NCBI GenBank assembly: GCA_016207765.1
Contig: JACQOY010000180.1
Location: 1-6,179, forward strand
Reading direction: 5' to 3'
Length of the DNA stretch: 6,179 bases
Origin: Deltaproteobacteria bacterium
GTDB taxonomy: Bacteria > UBA10199 > SBBF01
The notes beneath the pieces were generated by a model, which was not told where the DNA came from, made no database searches, and saw only the letters and a program-made list of their open reading frames with translations. The position numbers and the translations under genes were made by a program. Numbering within the stretch: position 1 is the stretch's first letter; each line of letters starts with the position of its first letter. Shown piece after piece: positions 1 to 5,315 of this stretch.

Positions 1-27
1 AAATTATGCATTGCGTTAAATTTTTTG

Positions 28-55
28 TTGACACCTAATGACGCATCGTGTTAAT
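28..55 (+). promoter_or_regulatory. Candidate sigma-70 promoter for the phasin-like gene
   Basis: A perfect -35 hexamer TTGACA (28-33) is followed after 16 nt by GTTAAT (50-55), which matches four of six bases of the -10 consensus. The DNA just upstream (1-27) is AT-rich and could act as an UP-like element. Transcription would begin near 62, leaving a leader of about 36 nt before the ATG at 98. This is a prediction by eye; the weak -10 is the main doubt. Confidence 0.45.
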
Positions 56-85
56 TCCTCCCCATTATTGACAAGCCAAAAAATT

Positions 86-94
86 GAGGAGGGG
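86..94 (+). promoter_or_regulatory. Strong ribosome binding site that fixes the phasin-like start
   Basis: The purine run GAGGAGGGG (86-94) lies 3 nt before the ATG at 98; its GGAGG core (87-92 region) is about 6 nt away. It decides the start against an in-frame ATG at 38, which has no such site and would lie between the -35 and -10 boxes of the candidate promoter. Confidence 0.8.
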
Positions 95-97
95 AAT

Positions 98-619
98 ATG
101 GCGGGAACAAAATCAAAAAAAGGGAATCAGGGGCGCTTCTTCAAAGAGAGGCTGGCGCAGGTGAACCGCGTCATTGAAAAGCTCGAGTCGGAAGTGGAGA
201 AGGCGGTTGCCCGGCTCATGAAACGAAGCGAAAAGTCCAGCCTGGTTTTAAAGAAAAACTTCGACGAGATTATCGAAAAAATCAGCTCCTCCGATCTTTA
301 TTCAAAGGCGACGGCAAAGAAAGAGGAGCTGCAGAAAGAAATCCGCCATCTGGCCGATGATGTTGTTTCCAAGATCAAGTCGTTTGACTTTCGTGTGGCC
401 AATCCGCTGTTGAGCGAAATCCGCGGAAACCTCGATCAGATCGTTGAAAAGCTCCAGAAGACCGATCTTGTCTCCGTGGCCAAAGACAAGGTTATCGACA
501 CGCGCGATCATATGTTGAACGTGCTGAGCATTCCGTCGCAGAAAGAAGTTTCCGAACTTTCAAAAAAGGTTGTCAGCCTGGAAAAAAAGCTGAAAGTCCT
601 CACGCAGAAGGCGGCATAA
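98..619 (+). CDS. Phasin-like coiled-coil protein
   Basis: A soluble 173-residue protein, almost entirely helical, with no signal peptide, membrane segment or cysteine. It has a basic head (KSKKGNQGR, residues 5-13) and long heptad-rich helices rich in Lys, Glu and Leu (about 15-140). The tail (about 144-170) begins SIPSQKEVSELSKKV and continues as a Leu/Lys coiled coil. That tail pattern, a short Ile-Pro-Ser hinge followed by KEVxxLxxKVxxLEKKL, is typical of PhaF/PhaI-type polyhydroxyalkanoate granule-associated proteins. Weak internal similarity (EKISSSDLYSKA near 60, EKLQKTDLVSVA near 117) suggests a repeated helical unit. Phasins coat PHA granules or act as chaperone-like structural proteins. 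No PHA synthase or depolymerase gene is visible here, so a granule role is inferred. It is transcribed alone: its own promoter lies upstream and an intrinsic terminator follows at 677-730. The start at 98 rather than 38 is chosen from the ribosome binding site. Confidence 0.7.
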   Translation: MAGTKSKKGNQGRFFKERLAQVNRVIEKLESEVEKAVARLMKRSEKSSLVLKKNFDEIIEKISSSDLYSKATAKKEELQKEIRHLADDVVSKIKSFDFRVANPLLSEIRGNLDQIVEKLQKTDLVSVAKDKVIDTRDHMLNVLSIPSQKEVSELSKKVVSLEKKLKVLTQKAA

Positions 620-625
620 AGATTT

Positions 626-655
626 TGTAGGGGCGTATGGCAATACGCCCTTACC
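626..655. repeat. GTAGGGGCG-type palindromic repeat, copy 1
   Basis: Arms 627-638 and 643-654 form a 12-bp stem with one G-T pair and a 4-nt loop GGCA. It begins TGTAGGGGCG and ends CGCCCTTACC, matching the other copies in this window at the outer ends but with a different centre. It lies 6 nt after the phasin-like TAA stop. Confidence 0.8.
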
Positions 656-676
656 TTAAAACCTACCTCCCTCTAA

Positions 677-730
677 AAAGGCCCGTTGGTGAAGCGAGCA
701 ATCGTGGAACCGGCGGGCCTTTATTTTTTT
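677..730 (+). terminator. Intrinsic terminator after the phasin-like gene
   Basis: A 14-bp stem pairs 677-690 with 709-722 (AAAGGCCCGTTGGT with ACCGGCGGGCCTTT, two G-U pairs) around an 18-nt loop. The run ATTTTTTT (723-730) follows at once, giving the classical hairpin-plus-U-tract layout. It is about 60 nt past the phasin-like stop and separates that gene from the next unit. Confidence 0.8.
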
Positions 731-758
731 GTACGGGCGATTCGCGAATCGCCCGTAC
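731..758. repeat. Perfect 28-bp palindrome (GTACGGGCG type), copy 2
   Basis: A perfect self-complementary sequence runs from GTACGGGCGATTCG to its mirror, with its centre at 744/745. It differs from the other copies by C instead of G at the fourth base (GTAC rather than GTAG), but shares the GGGCG/CGCCC core. It starts at the base directly after the terminator's T run. Confidence 0.8.
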
Positions 759-769
759 GTCATTTTTAT

Positions 770-797
770 GTGGCAATTCTTTTTTCTTTGTTATTAA
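770..797 (+). promoter_or_regulatory. Weak candidate promoter for the Coa1-like gene
   Basis: GTGGCA (770-775, four of six matches to TTGACA) and TATTAA (792-797, four of six matches to TATAAT) are separated by 16 nt. Since a terminator lies just upstream, some promoter is expected between 759 and 809. No good Shine-Dalgarno sequence precedes the ATG at 810, and transcription from this site would give a leader of only about 6 nt. Confidence 0.25.
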
Positions 798-809
798 ATC
801 CGGCACAAC

Positions 810-1925
810 ATGAAAAAAATCATTGCCTTGATTCTGGGGATTATTCTGGTTTTGGGCTTGGGGGCCGCCGCCGCCTTTTATTTTCTGATCATTGGCGTCA
901 TCAAGGGTTCCGAACCGTATAAAATGACGGTGGAATTGGTTCAAAAGAACGAGGAAGTCGCAAAGAGTTTGGGCCCCATTCAGGCTTTTGGTTTTTTTCC
1001 AATGGGGAACGTGAAAGTTTCCAATGATGCCGGTGAGGCCAATATTGTCCTCAAGGTAGTCGGCCAGAAATCGTCGGCCAAAGTGCAAACCTTCTTCTTT
1101 CGGGAGGGGGGCAAGTGGAATCTGAACGATGCCGTGATCATGACCAAGGGCTCGTCCGAATGGGTTCCCATCCTGCCGCTTGAAATTTCCTCCGTCACTT
1201 TTCATTCCGAATCGGGGAGCGGCCCGGTGAATGAGTTGCGCAAATATGTCCTTGGTGAGACGGTTTACTGGACCACGATGGTTGAGAAGGCGCACCGAAA
1301 AGGGGACGAGGTTTCGCTCAAGGAGGGTTTGACGGTTCTGGACAGTCAGCAAAAAGTGGTGGTGGAAAACCCGGAGCTGGTTGTTTTTAACGAAAAGACG
1401 GGAGTCAAGGCAATCAGCTTTGACAACCATGCAACGCTTCCGGCCGCCGGGCAATACACTTTCAAGACGCTTGTCACCGACCGTTTTTCGAATCGTCAGG
1501 TGAGCCGGGAGGATAGTGTGATGGTGGTCAACTCCTCCACGCTCAAAATTTCAACTCTTAATTTCCGCGATCAGGGGCCGGAAGGACCGGTGAAAGAACA
1601 GGCGGTTTACCGGCAGGGGGAGCCAATTCATGTGACCTTTCAGGTGGTCGGGTTTACCACCAAGGATGGAGGCATCTCGATTGCCGAGGATCTTTATATT
1701 CTCGACCAGAACGACCAGGTTATTCTGGAGAAGCCCTCGATTATTGAAGTGAATGAACCCTGGACGGCGGAGGACCTTTTGGCGCTCCAGAACAAAATCG
1801 ATATTCCCGCGGCCGGGAAGTACAAACTTAAAATCACCGTCCGTGACAGGAACTTGAATCAGGATTATACCAGTTTGAACGATTTTTCCGTCGAAGAGGG
1901 GGCCGCAACAAAGCTGGTTCCTTAA
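810..1925 (+). CDS. Membrane-anchored Coa1-like protein with two tandem beta-sandwich-like repeats
   Basis: A 371-residue protein with one uncleaved N-terminal membrane anchor (about 4-30, two Lys at the start), so the bulk is probably periplasmic. Residues about 31-112 (GSEPYKMTVELVQKNEEVAKSLGP, then FPMGNVKVSNDAGEANIVLKVVG and GGKWNLNDAVI) follow the pattern of bacterial Coa1/DUF1783 domains: 'SxPYxxALxLxxxNPxVxxxLG', then a glycine-rich strand segment and a 'GKW' strand. The rest is an internal duplication of about 120 residues (124-240 and 245-362). Paired motifs are GPV (138/259), LGE/QGE (148/269), VLD/ILD (176/297), VVVENP/VILEKP (183/304), LPAAGQY/IPAAGKY (210/332) and VTDRFSN/VRDRNLN (222/344). 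The spacing and predicted strands suggest Ig-like or similar beta sandwiches. Mitochondrial Coa1 helps assemble cytochrome oxidase; the bacterial domain has no firm role, so none is assigned. It has no cysteine or obvious active site and looks like a scaffold or binding protein. It stands alone between a terminator and a hairpin element. Confidence 0.65.
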   Translation: MKKIIALILGIILVLGLGAAAAFYFLIIGVIKGSEPYKMTVELVQKNEEVAKSLGPIQAFGFFPMGNVKVSNDAGEANIVLKVVGQKSSAKVQTFFFREGGKWNLNDAVIMTKGSSEWVPILPLEISSVTFHSESGSGPVNELRKYVLGETVYWTTMVEKAHRKGDEVSLKEGLTVLDSQQKVVVENPELVVFNEKTGVKAISFDNHATLPAAGQYTFKTLVTDRFSNRQVSREDSVMVVNSSTLKISTLNFRDQGPEGPVKEQAVYRQGEPIHVTFQVVGFTTKDGGISIAEDLYILDQNDQVILEKPSIIEVNEPWTAEDLLALQNKIDIPAAGKYKLKITVRDRNLNQDYTSLNDFSVEEGAATKLVP

Positions 1926-2048
1926 CAAACAAAGAGAGTCCTTTTGATGAAGCAATTTTCTTATCCCGCCGGCCCCATTGGCCTTCGAGACAGTCCAACT
2001 CTTGGCGGCTTGCGAAAATTGCGAAGACAAAGGGGCTCTCTTTGTTTG
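1926..2048. repeat. 123-nt long inverted-repeat (hairpin) element
   Basis: A 21-nt arm (1926-1946, starting CAAACAAAGAGAG) pairs with 2028-2048 (ending CTCTCTTTGTTTG); the outer 13 bp are perfect and two inner pairs are G-U. Inside a 5x5 internal loop, GCAATTTTC (1952-1960) pairs perfectly with 2014-2022, and CCGCC (1966-1970) can pair with GGCGG (2004-2008). The apex holds smaller hairpins such as GGCC-CCATT-GGCC (1971-1983). It begins directly after the TAA of the Coa1-like gene and ends 52 nt before queC. There is no U-run after it, so it is not a classical terminator. It could be a MITE-like dispersed element, a transcript-end stabiliser or a structured leader. No flanking target-site duplication is visible. 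Confidence 0.75.
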
Positions 2049-2063
2049 CGACGGCATAAGGTA

Positions 2064-2092
2064 TTGACACCTCCTTCCCGGCCCGATAGTTT
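2064..2092 (+). promoter_or_regulatory. Candidate promoter for the queC operon
   Basis: A perfect TTGACA (2064-2069) lies just upstream of queC. The -10 is poor: GATAGT (2085-2090) at 15-nt spacing or TAGTTT (2087-2092) at 17-nt spacing. Either would start transcription within a few bases of the ATG at 2101. The pyrimidine stretch TTTCCCCCTC before the ATG has no Shine-Dalgarno sequence, which fits a leaderless or nearly leaderless mRNA. Confidence 0.35.
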
Positions 2093-2100
2093 TCCCCCTC

Positions 2101-2787
2101 ATGCGATCATCTTCAATAGTCTTGTTGTCCGGCGGCCTTGATTCGCTCGCCTCTCTCCACTGGGCGCGGGGGGAGAGCGACCTGGTCATGGCCGTTACCT
2201 TCAATTATGGCCAGCGTTCCGCCGAAAAGGAAATCGACTCGGCAAAAAAAATCTGCCGCCACTACGATGTTCATCATCAAGTTCTTGATCTTCCCTGGTT
2301 TGCCTCCATGAAGGCTTCTGCCCTGATCGACACCCAGGAGACCCTTCCGGAATTGAGGCCCGAAGACCTCGACAAAAAAGGGGTGACCGAAAAATCAGCA
2401 AAGGCGGTGTGGGTGCCCAATCGAAACGGGGTATTTATAAACGCGGCCGCGAGCCTTGCCGAAAACCAGATGGTCAACTGGATTGTGGCCGGTTTCAACA
2501 AGGAAGAGGCGCGGACTTTTCCCGACAACTCGGAGGAGTTTGTGGAGGCGGCAAACCGTTTTCTCAAGTTTTCCACGAATGGAGCGGTGATGTTGAAGGC
2601 TCCCATGATGGCCAAAACCAAAAAGGAAATTGTTTTGTGGGCCCTTGGCGAGAAAGTCGATTTTTCTCCTCTCTGGAGCTGTTACCGCGGCGGAGAGAAA
2701 ATGTGCGGCGTTTGCGAATCGTGTGCGAGATGCCGGCGGGCCCTCAAACAGGCTGGGGCCGCTGACTGGCTGGAGAGGCTGTTTTGA
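2101..2787 (+). CDS. queC: 7-cyano-7-deazaguanine synthase QueC
   Basis: QueC converts 7-carboxy-7-deazaguanine to preQ0 with ATP and ammonia, in the cytoplasm, on the path to queuosine. The 228-residue protein has the normal family length and all expected landmarks. These are the PP-loop ATP pyrophosphatase motif SGGLDS at 10-15, the FNYGQR segment (34-39), VPNRNGVF (105-112) in place of the usual VPGRN, and GFNKEEA (131-137). The C-terminal zinc site is WSCYRGGEKMCGVCESC, with ligands C194, C202, C205 and C208; a further C211 follows. The ATG at 2101 places the PP-loop at the usual distance from the N-terminus, although no Shine-Dalgarno sequence precedes it. The stop TGA overlaps the ATG of the DUF366 gene by one base. 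It is first in the run queC, DUF366, queE, dgt. The queD and folE genes needed earlier in the pathway are not in the window. Confidence 0.95.
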   Translation: MRSSSIVLLSGGLDSLASLHWARGESDLVMAVTFNYGQRSAEKEIDSAKKICRHYDVHHQVLDLPWFASMKASALIDTQETLPELRPEDLDKKGVTEKSAKAVWVPNRNGVFINAAASLAENQMVNWIVAGFNKEEARTFPDNSEEFVEAANRFLKFSTNGAVMLKAPMMAKTKKEIVLWALGEKVDFSPLWSCYRGGEKMCGVCESCARCRRALKQAGAADWLERLF

Positions 2788-3338
2788 TGCAATCAAAATT
2801 CCTCGACCAAGAAATTTCTTATGATGGTTCCCAGCTCGTCTCCCACTGGATCCTCAGGAATGGTGGTTTGCGGGGCGATGCGATCGTCTCCTTTGTCGGC
2901 CCATGCCGCGTCGGACTCGATTCGATGGTCGATCTGGAGGATGTGATCCAAAAAAAGGCTATTTTCTCCGAATCGATGCTCCATTTTATTATCGAACATT
3001 TCGATGCCGACCTGGAAAAGACGATTCTCCGCCAGCGTCTTCTTGTCTCGCAGATTCAGCAGGAACTTGCCGATCTGAAGGTGGCGGTGGTGCGGAAGGG
3101 GAATGACCTTTATCTGGATCATTACAAGCTCAATGTCTCCATCGCGACCGCCTCGCCCGTTTCAACCCTCATCCATGCCGGCATCAACATCATCAGCCGT
3201 AATACGCCGGTCCCCACAAAGGGGCTGCAGGACTTTGATTTGAACCCCCAAGCCTTTGCCCGTTCCGTGATGAATCGTTATCTGGAAGAGATGGAAGGGA
3301 TCCGATGGGCGCGGTGCAAGGTCCGGTCTGTATTGTAG
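2787..3338 (+). CDS. DUF366 family protein within the 7-deazaguanine gene cluster
   Basis: A 183-residue cytoplasmic protein recognised as DUF366 (PF04017/COG2029) from FLDQEISYDGSQLVSHW (5-21), GDAIVSFVGPC (30-40), LHFIIEHFD (65-73), RQRLLVSQIQQEL (82-94), KLNVSIATASPVSTLIHAGIN (114-134) and the C-terminal GIRWARCKVRSV (171-182). From memory, a solved archaeal member (PH1223) has the fold of class II tRNA synthetases and biotin/lipoate ligases; the biochemical function is unknown. The start is ATG 2787, which shares its A with the queC stop (TGATG) and has GGAGAGG (2772-2778) 8 nt upstream, so translational coupling to queC is likely. A TTG one codon earlier is also possible. The TAG stop lies inside palindrome copy 3, and the last Leu codon (TTG) is partly repeat-derived. 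Placement between queC and queE suggests a role in, or linked to, 7-deazaguanine metabolism; that is inference. Confidence 0.85.
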   Translation: MQSKFLDQEISYDGSQLVSHWILRNGGLRGDAIVSFVGPCRVGLDSMVDLEDVIQKKAIFSESMLHFIIEHFDADLEKTILRQRLLVSQIQQELADLKVAVVRKGNDLYLDHYKLNVSIATASPVSTLIHAGINIISRNTPVPTKGLQDFDLNPQAFARSVMNRYLEEMEGIRWARCKVRSVL

Positions 3339-3363
3339 GGGCGCACGGCCGTGCGCCCGTACA
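3334..3363. repeat. GTAGGGGCG-type palindromic repeat, copy 3, carrying the DUF366 stop codon
   Basis: A 30-bp near-perfect palindrome from TGTAGGGGCGCAC to GTGCGCCCGTACA, with a single mismatched pair (G3338 with G3359). It contains the TAG stop of the DUF366 gene (3336-3338) and fills the gap up to 4 nt before the queE ATG. It matches copy 5 (5279-5308) at 28 of 30 positions. Confidence 0.9.
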
Positions 3364-3367
3364 CGAT

Positions 3368-4090
3368 ATGATAAAAGCCAAAATAATCGAAATTTTTTCC
3401 TCAATCCAGGGGGAGGGGCTTTGGGTCGGCCGCCCGCAGGTTTTTGTCCGCTTCAAGGGATGCCGCCTCGAGTGCGTCTATTGCGACACGCCGCTTACCC
3501 ATTCAAAAATCCGAAACGCCCGCATCGAATATCCCCCCTTCAGCCGGCAATTTGAAACCCGGCCGCTTGAGTTTTCCGTCGAGGAACTCAATGGCGCCCT
3601 GGCCCGTTTTGCTCCCTCCTCGCTGGCTATAACCGGCGGCGAGCCGCTAGAGCAGGTTGATTTTTTGGAGGTTTGGCTCACACAACTCAATCGCCGTTAT
3701 GAAATTCTTCTTGAGACAAACGGGGTTGAGGAAGAGGCCCTCAAGAGAATCATCCACTTGATCGACATGGTGAGCCTCGACATCAAATTGCCGTCGGCAA
3801 CGGGGGAGCCCCCTTATTGGGAGATGCACGACCGGTTTATCGAAGCGGCCGGCCCGATAGGGCATTACGCCAAAGTCGTCTTCGACGAAAAAATGACGGA
3901 CGACGAGATCGAACGCCTCACGATTATTCTTCAAAAACACGCGGGTCTTGTCACCGTTTTCCAGCCGGTGTCACCGGTGCAAAAAAGGGACCTTAAAGTG
4001 TGTCTTGAGATCTTTGGCCTTTTTTCCGAAAAATTTCCGGGCCGGGTTCGCCTGATACCGCAGACGCACAAATTAATGTCTCTCTTGTAG
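3368..4090 (+). CDS. queE: 7-carboxy-7-deazaguanine synthase QueE (radical SAM)
   Basis: QueE is a radical S-adenosylmethionine enzyme that contracts the ring of 6-carboxy-tetrahydropterin to give 7-carboxy-7-deazaguanine, the substrate of QueC. The 240-residue protein shows SIQGEG (12-17), the CxxxCxxC iron-sulfur motif (C32, C36, C39 in GCRLECVYCDTP), ITGGEP (88-93), LLETNG (114-119), SLDIKLPSA (136-144) and the terminal PQTHKLM (231-237). All are expected family motifs, so the enzyme looks intact. The start is ATG 3368, since MIKAKIIEIFSSIQGEG matches the usual N-terminus. An in-frame ATG at 3305 would overlap the previous gene and merely translate the palindrome (VGAHGRAPV), so it is rejected. 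No Shine-Dalgarno sequence lies between the repeat and the ATG. The stop TAG (4088-4090) falls in a half copy of the repeat, 11 nt before dgt. Confidence 0.95.
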   Translation: MIKAKIIEIFSSIQGEGLWVGRPQVFVRFKGCRLECVYCDTPLTHSKIRNARIEYPPFSRQFETRPLEFSVEELNGALARFAPSSLAITGGEPLEQVDFLEVWLTQLNRRYEILLETNGVEEEALKRIIHLIDMVSLDIKLPSATGEPPYWEMHDRFIEAAGPIGHYAKVVFDEKMTDDEIERLTIILQKHAGLVTVFQPVSPVQKRDLKVCLEIFGLFSEKFPGRVRLIPQTHKLMSLL

Positions 4091-4094
4091 GGGC
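4086..4094. repeat. Half copy of the GTAGGGGCG repeat carrying the queE stop codon
   Basis: TGTAGGGGC (4086-4094) is identical to the left end of copies 3 and 5, but no right arm follows. It contains the queE TAG stop (4088-4090), and its AGGGG (4089-4093) sits 8 nt before the dgt ATG at 4102, so it may double as a weak ribosome binding site. A match this short could be chance; its place at a stop codon like copies 3 and 5 argues that it is related. Confidence 0.45.
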
Positions 4095-4101
4095 CGGTTT
4101 T

Positions 4102-5283
4102 ATGGTGTATGCCTTCCCCATGCTCACCCGGGAACATTACGAGGAGCGGGAGCTTGAGTTTCTGGCCCCGTACGCCGCGAAAAGCGGCGAATCGGAAGGG
4201 CGCTTGCATCCCGAAGAGGAGCATCCGTATCGCACCCGGTTTCAGCGCGACCGGGACCGGGTCGTTCATTCCCGCGCCTTTCGGCGTCTTGAGTACAAAA
4301 CGCAGGTCTTTGTGAATCACGAGGGGGATTACTACCGCACCCGGCTCACCCACAGCCTCGAGGTCGCCCAGATCGCCCGGACAATGGCCCGAAGCATGGG
4401 GCTCAACGAGGATTTGGCGGAAACGGTTGCCCTGTCGCACGACCTGGGGCATACCCCCTTCGGCCACTCGGGTGAGCATGTTATGAGCCGTCTGATGAAA
4501 GAACACGGCGGTTTTGAGCACAACCGTCAGTCGTTTCGGGTGGTCACCTTTCTTGAATTCCGGTATGCCGATTTTCCCGGCTTGAACCTGACCGTCGATG
4601 TCCTTGAAGGAATCACCAAACACAAATCGGAATACGATCTTCCCGACGGCTCGTTGTTCGAACGAAAGGGGTATCCTTCCCTCGAGGCGCAGATCTGCAA
4701 CTTCGCCGATGAGATTGCCTACAACAATCACGATATCGACGACGGGCTTGAATCGGGCATGCTCGAACTCGGGGCCCTCAAGACAATCAGGCTTTGGGAG
4801 GTCAATTTTCAGAAAATAAAGAAAAAATATCCGATGGTGTCGCTGAATCTGCAAATTTCGCAGACGGTTCGTTCGCTGATCAATGTGCTGGTCACCGATT
4901 TGGTCGAACAGACTTTGAGAAACATTCAAAAAGCGGGGATCAAATCGTCGGCGGATGTTCGCTCGAAGGGAAAAAATTGCGTTGATTTTTCACCGGAGAT
5001 GAAGGGGCAAAATCAGGAGCTCAAACGGTTCCTGCTTGAAAACCTCTACCGCCATTACCGGGTTGTACGGATGGCCGAGAAGGCGGAGCGGATTATCACC
5101 GAACTTTTCAGGGCCTATCTGAAAAACCCGAGGATTATTCCCCCCACCTTTATGCGGCGCTATGAGGCGGGCGGGATGAAAGAACCAACCGAACGGGTGA
5201 TCTGCGATTACATTTCCGGAATGACCGACCGCTTTGCGCTGGATGAATACAAAAAACTGTTCGATCCGCACGAAAGGGTGTAG
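4102..5283 (+). CDS. dgt: dGTPase-like deoxynucleoside triphosphate triphosphohydrolase (HD domain)
   Basis: Members of this family cleave dGTP or other dNTPs to the nucleoside and triphosphate, in the cytoplasm. The 393-residue protein has the bacterial type-2 dGTPase pattern. Landmarks are HPYRTRFQRDRDRVVHSRAFRRLEYKTQVF (41-70), the metal-binding HD residues H84 (RLTHSLEVAQIAR), H113-D114 (SHDLGHTPFGHSGE) and D203 (FADEIAYNNHDIDD), plus H122 and FEHNRQS (138-144). The C-terminal ISGMTDRFALDEYKKLF (371-387) is also typical. All metal ligands are present, so activity is expected; which dNTP it prefers cannot be read from sequence. The start at ATG 4102 uses AGGGG from the repeat half copy. 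ATG 4120 (MLTREHYEERELEF) also matches the usual family N-terminus and is a real alternative. It follows queE by 11 nt and is probably cotranscribed with it. Its stop TAG (5281-5283) lies inside palindrome copy 5. Confidence 0.92.
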   Translation: MVYAFPMLTREHYEERELEFLAPYAAKSGESEGRLHPEEEHPYRTRFQRDRDRVVHSRAFRRLEYKTQVFVNHEGDYYRTRLTHSLEVAQIARTMARSMGLNEDLAETVALSHDLGHTPFGHSGEHVMSRLMKEHGGFEHNRQSFRVVTFLEFRYADFPGLNLTVDVLEGITKHKSEYDLPDGSLFERKGYPSLEAQICNFADEIAYNNHDIDDGLESGMLELGALKTIRLWEVNFQKIKKKYPMVSLNLQISQTVRSLINVLVTDLVEQTLRNIQKAGIKSSADVRSKGKNCVDFSPEMKGQNQELKRFLLENLYRHYRVVRMAEKAERIITELFRAYLKNPRIIPPTFMRRYEAGGMKEPTERVICDYISGMTDRFALDEYKKLFDPHERV

Positions 5284-5308
5284 GGGCGCACGGCTGTGCG
5301 CCAGTACA
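5279..5308. repeat. GTAGGGGCG-type palindromic repeat, copy 5, carrying the dgt stop codon
   Basis: A 30-bp palindrome from TGTAGGGGCGCAC to GTGCGCCAGTACA, matching copy 3 at 28 of 30 positions. It holds the dgt stop TAG (5281-5283) and ends 7 nt before the next ATG (5316). The two differences from copy 3 reduce perfect pairing slightly, as expected of an older or drifting copy. Confidence 0.9.
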
Positions 5309-5315
5309 AAAAATT

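Noticed and set aside
68..99. Second TTGACA box close to the phasin-like start
   Set aside because: TTGACA at 68-73 has only GGGGAA at the right spacing, which is the ribosome binding site. A 12-nt string around it (64-75) recurs at 6059-6070 at the folD promoter, but one match of this length is weak evidence.
663..1454. 263-codon minus-strand frame
   Set aside because: It is antisense to the Coa1-like gene and runs through the palindrome and terminator; the protein is rich in His, Arg and Gln with no domain pattern.
2049..2100. preQ1 riboswitch upstream of queC
   Set aside because: A preQ1-type aptamer was looked for because of the downstream gene. Neither the short type I hairpin with its A-rich tail nor the type II pattern is visible, and the predicted leader is too short.
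1944..2141. Small plus-strand frame inside the hairpin element and overlapping queC
   Set aside because: It is composed mostly of inverted-repeat sequence, overlaps the queC start in another frame, and its Arg/Pro/Ser-rich product looks like non-coding translation.
1551..2204. Minus-strand frame of 217 codons spanning the hairpin element
   Set aside because: It crosses the Coa1-like gene, the inverted repeat and the start of queC on the wrong strand. It has no ribosome binding site or recognisable family.
3305..3367. Extended queE N-terminus from ATG 3305
   Set aside because: The extra 21 residues overlap the DUF366 gene and translate the palindrome itself. QueE proteins normally begin just before the SIQGEG motif, as from ATG 3368.
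3931..4929. 332-codon open frame on the minus strand
   Set aside because: It lies antisense to queE and dgt, both of which have complete family motifs. Its translation shows no recognisable domain, so it is a by-product of the codon use of the sense genes.
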